Shown piece after piece: positions 7,505 to 10,770 of a DNA stretch of 10,770 bases (position 1 is the stretch's first letter; each line of letters starts with the position of its first letter). The notes under the pieces were generated by a model. That model saw nothing but the letters and a program-made list of their open reading frames with translations, did no database searches and was not told where the DNA came from. Location of the stretch: assembly GCA_023389595.1 (NCBI GenBank), contig JAEWEF010000001.1:1-10770 (forward strand), given 5' to 3'. Made by a program: the position numbers and the translations under genes. The stretch is from Fusobacteriota bacterium (GTDB lineage Bacteria; Fusobacteriota; Fusobacteriia; Fusobacteriales; Fusobacteriaceae).

Positions 7505-8274
7505 AGACAGAAAAAATAATCAAGTTACTAGAAAAAAAATTTCCCGTTGAACATGCTGAGGAATGGGATAATGTTGGTCTGTTAGTAGGAGATCATAAAA
7601 AGGAAATAAAAAAAATACAATTTTCTTTGGATATTACGGAAAAAGTTTTGAAAAATGCAATTAAAAATAAAGTTGACATGATCATAACTCATCATCCCGT
7701 GATATTCAGGGCTATAAAATCTGTAACCAGTTATAGCGTTTTAGGAAAAAATTTAATGCTTGCAATCAAAAATGATATAAACATATATTGTATGCACACG
7801 AATTTAGATTCTACCATCGGAGGATTAAACGATTTCGTACTTTCTAAACTTGGTGCAAGTAATATTAAAATTTTAACCGACGACACGAATGAATTTGGAA
7901 TAGGCAGATATTTTGATTTAGAAAAAGAAGCCAGCATAAACGAATACGTTAAACTTTTAAAAAAGAAACTTGGAATTAAAAATTTAAGATTCATAGGTTA
8001 CGACATAAACAAAAAAATAAAAAGGATTGGTATAATAAATGGATCTGCAATGAGTTTTTGGAAGAAGGCAAAAAATTTTGGAGTAGATTTATTTATTACA
8101 GGAGATGTCTCTTATCACGATGCACTTGATGCAAGAGAGGCAAAGCTTAACGTTATCGATTTTGGTCACTACGAAAGTGAGCACTTCTTTTACGAATTGA
8201 TTTTAAATGAATTGAACGGAAACGATTTAGAATTTTTAATTTACAATGATGAACCCGTTTTTAATTTCATCTAG
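7501..8274 (+). CDS. Nif3/YqfO-family dinuclear metal-binding protein (DUF34, annotated as GTP cyclohydrolase I type 2 homolog)
   Basis: The 257-residue cytosolic protein is the short, insert-free form of the Nif3 family (like E. coli YbgI), without the middle PII-like domain of B. subtilis YqfO. Metal-site motifs are all present: IITHHPVIF (His64, His65), MHTNLD (Asp103), and GHYESE (His223, Glu227). The N-terminal AEEWDNVGLLVGD (19-31) and the ITGDVSYHDALDA stretch (199-211) are also typical. The biochemical role of the family is not settled, and the GTP cyclohydrolase label is transferred rather than proven. ATG 7501 overlaps the previous stop by 4 nt and has only a distant GGAG (7484-7487), so translation probably depends on ribosomes finishing the upstream gene. 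In Bacillus, nif3 also lies downstream of the rpoD homolog, with trmK between them. Confidence 0.93.
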   Translation: MKTEKIIKLLEKKFPVEHAEEWDNVGLLVGDHKKEIKKIQFSLDITEKVLKNAIKNKVDMIITHHPVIFRAIKSVTSYSVLGKNLMLAIKNDINIYCMHTNLDSTIGGLNDFVLSKLGASNIKILTDDTNEFGIGRYFDLEKEASINEYVKLLKKKLGIKNLRFIGYDINKKIKRIGIINGSAMSFWKKAKNFGVDLFITGDVSYHDALDAREAKLNVIDFGHYESEHFFYELILNELNGNDLEFLIYNDEPVFNFI

Positions 8275-8285
8275 CAAGGAGAACT

Positions 8286-8900
8286 ATGAAAAAATTATTA
8301 ATAACTATATTTTTATCGATTAGTTGCATGCTTTTTGCAAATATAAACGATAGTTTAAATCTGTTGCCGGCAGAGGACAAAAAAGTTATAGAGCAAAAAA
8401 TATCTGAGATAAAGGCTAACAAAAAATTGAATGTTTATGTAAATACCATGCAAGTTGGTGAGGGATTTAGAGTAGAAGAACCTGAAAAAACTTTAATGTT
8501 AAATTTGAAAAAAGAACAAGATAAAAATAAATACGAGGTTGAAATTTCTTTTAGTAAAGATATAGATGTGGAAGAAAAATCTGAAGAACTAGATGAAATT
8601 CTTGCTGGTGCAGAAGAAATATTAAAGTCAAAGGAATATAAAAACTATATAGTAACTTTACTTGATGGAATTTCTGCAGCCATAAGTGATGTAGATGTAA
8701 ATGATGCAAATCCTTACAAACTTACTGAAGAGCAACCACAACAAAAAAGTAAAACTAAACAAGCTATACTTATTTTAATACTTGCAATAGTTGTGATAAA
8801 AGGTGTAGAAGAATTTAAAAAATACAATAAAAAGAAAAAACATAAAAATAAGAAAATTGAAATAGAAAATGAGGAAGAAGAAATAAATATTAAAAAATAG
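8286..8900 (+). CDS. Secreted, membrane-anchored protein with a divergent TPM-like domain
   Basis: The 204-residue protein begins with a signal peptide (MKK, then a hydrophobic run to about 17, likely cut after LFA at 18). Residues 23-130 have the look of a divergent TPM domain (YgcG/Psb32 type): an NLLPAEDKKVIEQKI start, a short strand LNVYVNT (48-54), a KYEVEISFSKDIDV strand region (82-95) and the late EYKNYIVTLLDGI (117-129). A single membrane segment lies at about 159-173 and is followed by a very Lys-rich tail (178-190) and an acidic end. This predicts an extracytoplasmic domain with a short basic cytoplasmic tail. TPM membership rests on pattern and layout and is uncertain, and function is unknown. 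AAGGAG (8276-8281) supports ATG 8286. The TAG stop is part of the RNase P RNA P1 helix. Confidence 0.75.
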   Translation: MKKLLITIFLSISCMLFANINDSLNLLPAEDKKVIEQKISEIKANKKLNVYVNTMQVGEGFRVEEPEKTLMLNLKKEQDKNKYEVEISFSKDIDVEEKSEELDEILAGAEEILKSKEYKNYIVTLLDGISAAISDVDVNDANPYKLTEEQPQQKSKTKQAILILILAIVVIKGVEEFKKYNKKKKHKNKKIEIENEEEEINIKK

Positions 8901-9220
8901 GTATTTGAGTTTATCGCTATTTATAGAGGAAAGTCCGGGCTCCGTAGAGCAAGAGGGCAGCTAACGGCTGCTGAAAGAAATTTTAAGGAAAGTGCCACAG
9001 AAAACAAACCGCCATTTTGGTAAGGGTGAAAAGGTGGTGTAAGAGACCACCAGTTTTTTAAGAAATTAAAAAAGCTAGGTAAACCCCCTCTGGAGCAAGA
9101 CTAAGTTAGAAAGTATAGGGGCTGCTCGTCCTCTTTCGTGGTGAGTCGCTAGAGATTGCAAGTGATTGCAATACAAGATAAATGATAGACTAATACAAAA
9201 CCCGGCTTATTAAATGCCTA
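8898..9220 (+). ncRNA. rnpB: RNase P catalytic RNA, bacterial type A
   Basis: This RNA trims 5' leaders from pre-tRNAs. Conserved cores are clear: GAGGAAAGTCCGGGCTCC (8927-8944), GGAAAGTGCCACAGAAA (8987-9003), GTAAGAG (9039-9045), GGAGCAAGA (9092-9100), AGATAAATGA (9177-9186) and ACCCGGCTTAT (9200-9210). Pairings worked out by hand: P1 8898-8906/9212-9220; P2 8908-8915/9184-9191; P4 8931-8939/9201-9208 with the bulged U at 8934; P6 pseudoknot 8947-8951/9123-9127; P8 8957-8961/8967-8971; P9 closing a GAAA loop (8977-8980); P14 9054-9061/9066-9073 with a GAAA loop; P15 9099-9102/9144-9147; P16 9109-9113/9133-9137; P18 9155-9161/9166-9172 with a GTGA loop. The GGU that pairs with tRNA CCA is at 9140-9142. 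P3 and P12 are very short. Ends are set from P1, so the exact 5' nucleotide is uncertain by a few bases. Confidence 0.97.
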
Positions 9221-9229
9221 TTTAAATAG

Positions 9230-9260
9230 AAAGTCAATGGAGTCATCTATTGACTTTTTT
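9230..9260 (+). terminator. Intrinsic terminator of rnpB
   Basis: A 12-bp stem pairs 9230-9241 with 9246-9257 (core AGTCAATGGA/TCTATTGACT, one G-U pair) around a GTCA loop. It ends in an uninterrupted T6 run at 9255-9260. It lies 10 nt past the end of the RNase P RNA and is the strongest terminator in the window. Confidence 0.88.
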
Positions 9261-9298
9261 AAAAACAAAAATTAAAACAAAAAAGAGTGGAGGAAGGT

Positions 9299-10770
9299 AT
9301 GAAAGAAAAAGGAATTGTAATTCTTGATTTTGGTTCACAATATAACCAGCTGATAGCAAGAAGAGTTAGAGAGATGGGAGTATATGCTGAAGTTGTACCA
9401 TATTATGAAGATGTTGAAAAAATATTTTCTAGAAATCCTGCTGGAATAATTTTGTCCGGTGGTCCCGCATCAGTTTATGTTGAAAATGCTCCTACGGTAG
9501 ATAAAAAATTATTCGAAAAAAATATACCGGTACTTGGTCTATGCTACGGAATGCAACTTATAACTCAGCTTTTTGGTGGAATAGTTGAAAGAGCTGACAA
9601 ACAAGAATTTGGTAAGGCAGAATTATTAATAGACGATACAAAAAATTTAATTTACAAAGATATACCTAATAACACAAGAGTGTGGATGAGTCACGGAGAT
9701 CACGTAACAAAAATTCCTGAAGATTTCAAAATGATAGCCCATACTGATTCTTGTGTGGCTGCCATAGTAAACGAAAATAAAAATATTTATGCCTTTCAAT
9801 ATCATCCAGAAGTAACACATTCTGAAACTGGATTCGATATGCTTAAAAATTTTGTTTTGAATATAGCAAAAGCAGAAAAAAATTGGTTGATGGACAATTA
9901 TATAGAAAATACAATAAAAGATATAAAAGAAAAAGTAGGAAATAAAAAAGTTATACTTGGGCTATCCGGTGGAGTCGATTCATCAGTTGCTGCTGTTTTA
10001 ATAAGTAAGGCTATAGGAAAACAACTTACATGCATTTTTGTAGATACGGGACTGCTTAGAAAAGACGAAGCTAAAAACGTAATGGAAATTTATGCAAAAA
10101 ACTTTGACATGAATATAAAATGTGTGGATGCAGAAAAAAGATTTTTGGAAAAATTAAAAGGAGTTACTGATCCTGAAGAGAAAAGAAAAATTATAGGGAA
10201 AGAATTTGTAGAAGTTTTTAATGAAGAGGCGAAACTTATGAAGGACGCCGACTTTTTAGCACAGGGAACTATCTATCCCGATGTTATAGAATCCGTTTCG
10301 ATAAAAGGGCCATCAGCAACAATAAAATCTCATCACAATGTTGGAGGCTTACCTGAAGATTTAAAATTTGAACTTATAGAGCCGCTTAGAGAACTTTTTA
10401 AAGATGAGGTTAGAAAAGTTGGAAGAGAATTAGGAATACCAGACTATATGGTAGATAGGCATCCATTTCCAGGTCCAGGTCTTGGAATAAGAATACTTGG
10501 AGAAGTAACAAAAGAAAAAGCTGATATCTTAAGAGAGGCCGATGCAATTTTTATAGATGAACTTAGAAATGCGAATTTATATAACAAAGTTTCACAAGCT
10601 TTTGTTGTTTTGCTTCCAGTAAAATCTGTTGGCGTTATGGGAGATGAAAGAACTTACGAATATACAGCTGTACTGCGTTCAGCAAACACAATAGATTTTA
10701 TGACTGCAACTTGGTCGCATCTACCTTATGAATTTTTAGAAAAAGTTTCTAGCAGAATTTTAAACGAAGT
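9299..10770 (+). CDS. guaA: GMP synthase (glutamine-hydrolysing), 3' end beyond the window
   Basis: GuaA converts XMP, ATP and glutamine to GMP, the last step of guanine nucleotide synthesis. The visible 490 codons cover nearly the whole protein, and roughly 20-25 C-terminal residues appear to be missing at the window edge. The N-terminal class I amidotransferase domain has Cys82 (GLCYGMQ), His169 and Glu171 (YHPEV). The ATP-pyrophosphatase domain begins near 195 with the P-loop SGGVDSS (223-229). The C-terminal dimerisation part shows HPFPGPGLGIRILGE (about 387-401) and PVKSVGVMGDERTY. The start ATG 9299 follows GGAGG at 9289-9293 by 5 nt, and the protein opens with the typical IVILDFGSQYNQLIARRVRE. 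Only 38 nt separate it from the rnpB terminator, leaving no room for a purine riboswitch. Its promoter is not obvious. Confidence 0.97.
   Translation, partial: MKEKGIVILDFGSQYNQLIARRVREMGVYAEVVPYYEDVEKIFSRNPAGIILSGGPASVYVENAPTVDKKLFEKNIPVLGLCYGMQLITQLFGGIVERADKQEFGKAELLIDDTKNLIYKDIPNNTRVWMSHGDHVTKIPEDFKMIAHTDSCVAAIVNENKNIYAFQYHPEVTHSETGFDMLKNFVLNIAKAEKNWLMDNYIENTIKDIKEKVGNKKVILGLSGGVDSSVAAVLISKAIGKQLTCIFVDTGLLRKDEAKNVMEIYAKNFDMNIKCVDAEKRFLEKLKGVTDPEEKRKIIGKEFVEVFNEEAKLMKDADFLAQGTIYPDVIESVSIKGPSATIKSHHNVGGLPEDLKFELIEPLRELFKDEVRKVGRELGIPDYMVDRHPFPGPGLGIRILGEVTKEKADILREADAIFIDELRNANLYNKVSQAFVVLLPVKSVGVMGDERTYEYTAVLRSANTIDFMTATWSHLPYEFLEKVSSRILNE

Noticed and set aside
8319..8330. Lipoprotein signal (Cys14 in SISC) in the TPM-like protein
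   Set aside because: The -3 position is Ser instead of the usual Leu, and an ordinary cleavage after LFA fits better; the late membrane helix already provides an anchor.
8857..8889. Dedicated rnpB promoter (TTGAAA 8857-8862 with TAAATA 8884-8889)
   Set aside because: The 21-bp spacer is too long and the -10 is poor; such matches are common by chance in this AT-rich sequence.
9099..9147. Apparent loss of the tRNA-CCA-binding GGU and of P16/P17 in the RNase P RNA
   Set aside because: On refolding, P15 (GACT/AGTC), P16 (GAAAG/CTTTC) and P17 are present and the GGU is at 9140-9142.
9153..9172. Direct repeat GATTGCAA twice in tandem
   Set aside because: It is explained by the self-complementary P18 stem of RNase P RNA (ATTGCAA-GTGA-TTGCAAT).
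9261..9298. Purine or other riboswitch upstream of guaA
   Set aside because: Only 38 nt of A-rich sequence are available and no aptamer-like structure is visible.

Overview
The window is a dense, all plus-strand, very AT-rich stretch of bacterial chromosome carrying core genes. Several features suggest a Gram-negative, low-GC anaerobe of the Fusobacteriota type, perhaps the Leptotrichia/Sneathia/Streptobacillus side: strong A/T codon bias, many AGGAGG-like ribosome sites, envelope genes (site-2 protease, membrane-anchored parvulin), a type A RNase P RNA, and a dnaG-rpoD-nif3 gene order. The taxon is an inference from style and gene order; no marker was compared with a database.

Layout. Positions 1-372 hold the 3' end of an RseP-type site-2 protease gene. 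A good housekeeping promoter (TTGAAA, 17 bp, TATAAT) at 394-422 starts the next unit. That unit encodes a sigma-54-activator-like regulator with several altered catalytic motifs (478-1863) and a membrane-anchored SurA/PpiD-like protein (1886-3586). A hairpin with a short T run (3588-3611) precedes dnaG (3637-5451). rpoD follows, with a TTG start overlapping the dnaG stop (5448-6674). Then come a protein that looks like a worn-down sigma-70 relative (6686-7504), a Nif3/YqfO-family protein (7501-8274), a secreted and membrane-anchored TPM-like protein (8286-8900), and the RNase P RNA (about 8898-9220). The RNA's P1 helix uses the stop codon of the preceding gene. A strong intrinsic terminator (9230-9260) closes the unit. 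guaA (9299 onward) runs off the right edge.

How it works together. Replication priming (DnaG), transcription initiation (RpoD), tRNA maturation (rnpB) and GMP synthesis (GuaA) sit beside envelope protein maintenance genes. This resembles the macromolecular-synthesis operons of other bacteria. Spacing is tight, with two 4-nt start/stop overlaps, and there is no strong terminator between 429 and 9230. Much of this could therefore be one transcription unit with internal control points, the likeliest being the hairpin before dnaG.

Two genes stand out. The regulator at 478 keeps its Walker A lysine, arginine fingers and Fis-type helix-turn-helix. It has lost the GAFTGA threonine, the usual Walker B order, the glutamate-switch asparagine and the sensor II arginine. 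The protein at 6686 can be aligned with regions 2 and 4 of the adjacent RpoD, but its expected promoter-reading helix is acidic. Both look like transcription factors moved away from their ancestral roles. I found no CRISPR array, insertion sequence, tRNA or sign of recent transfer.
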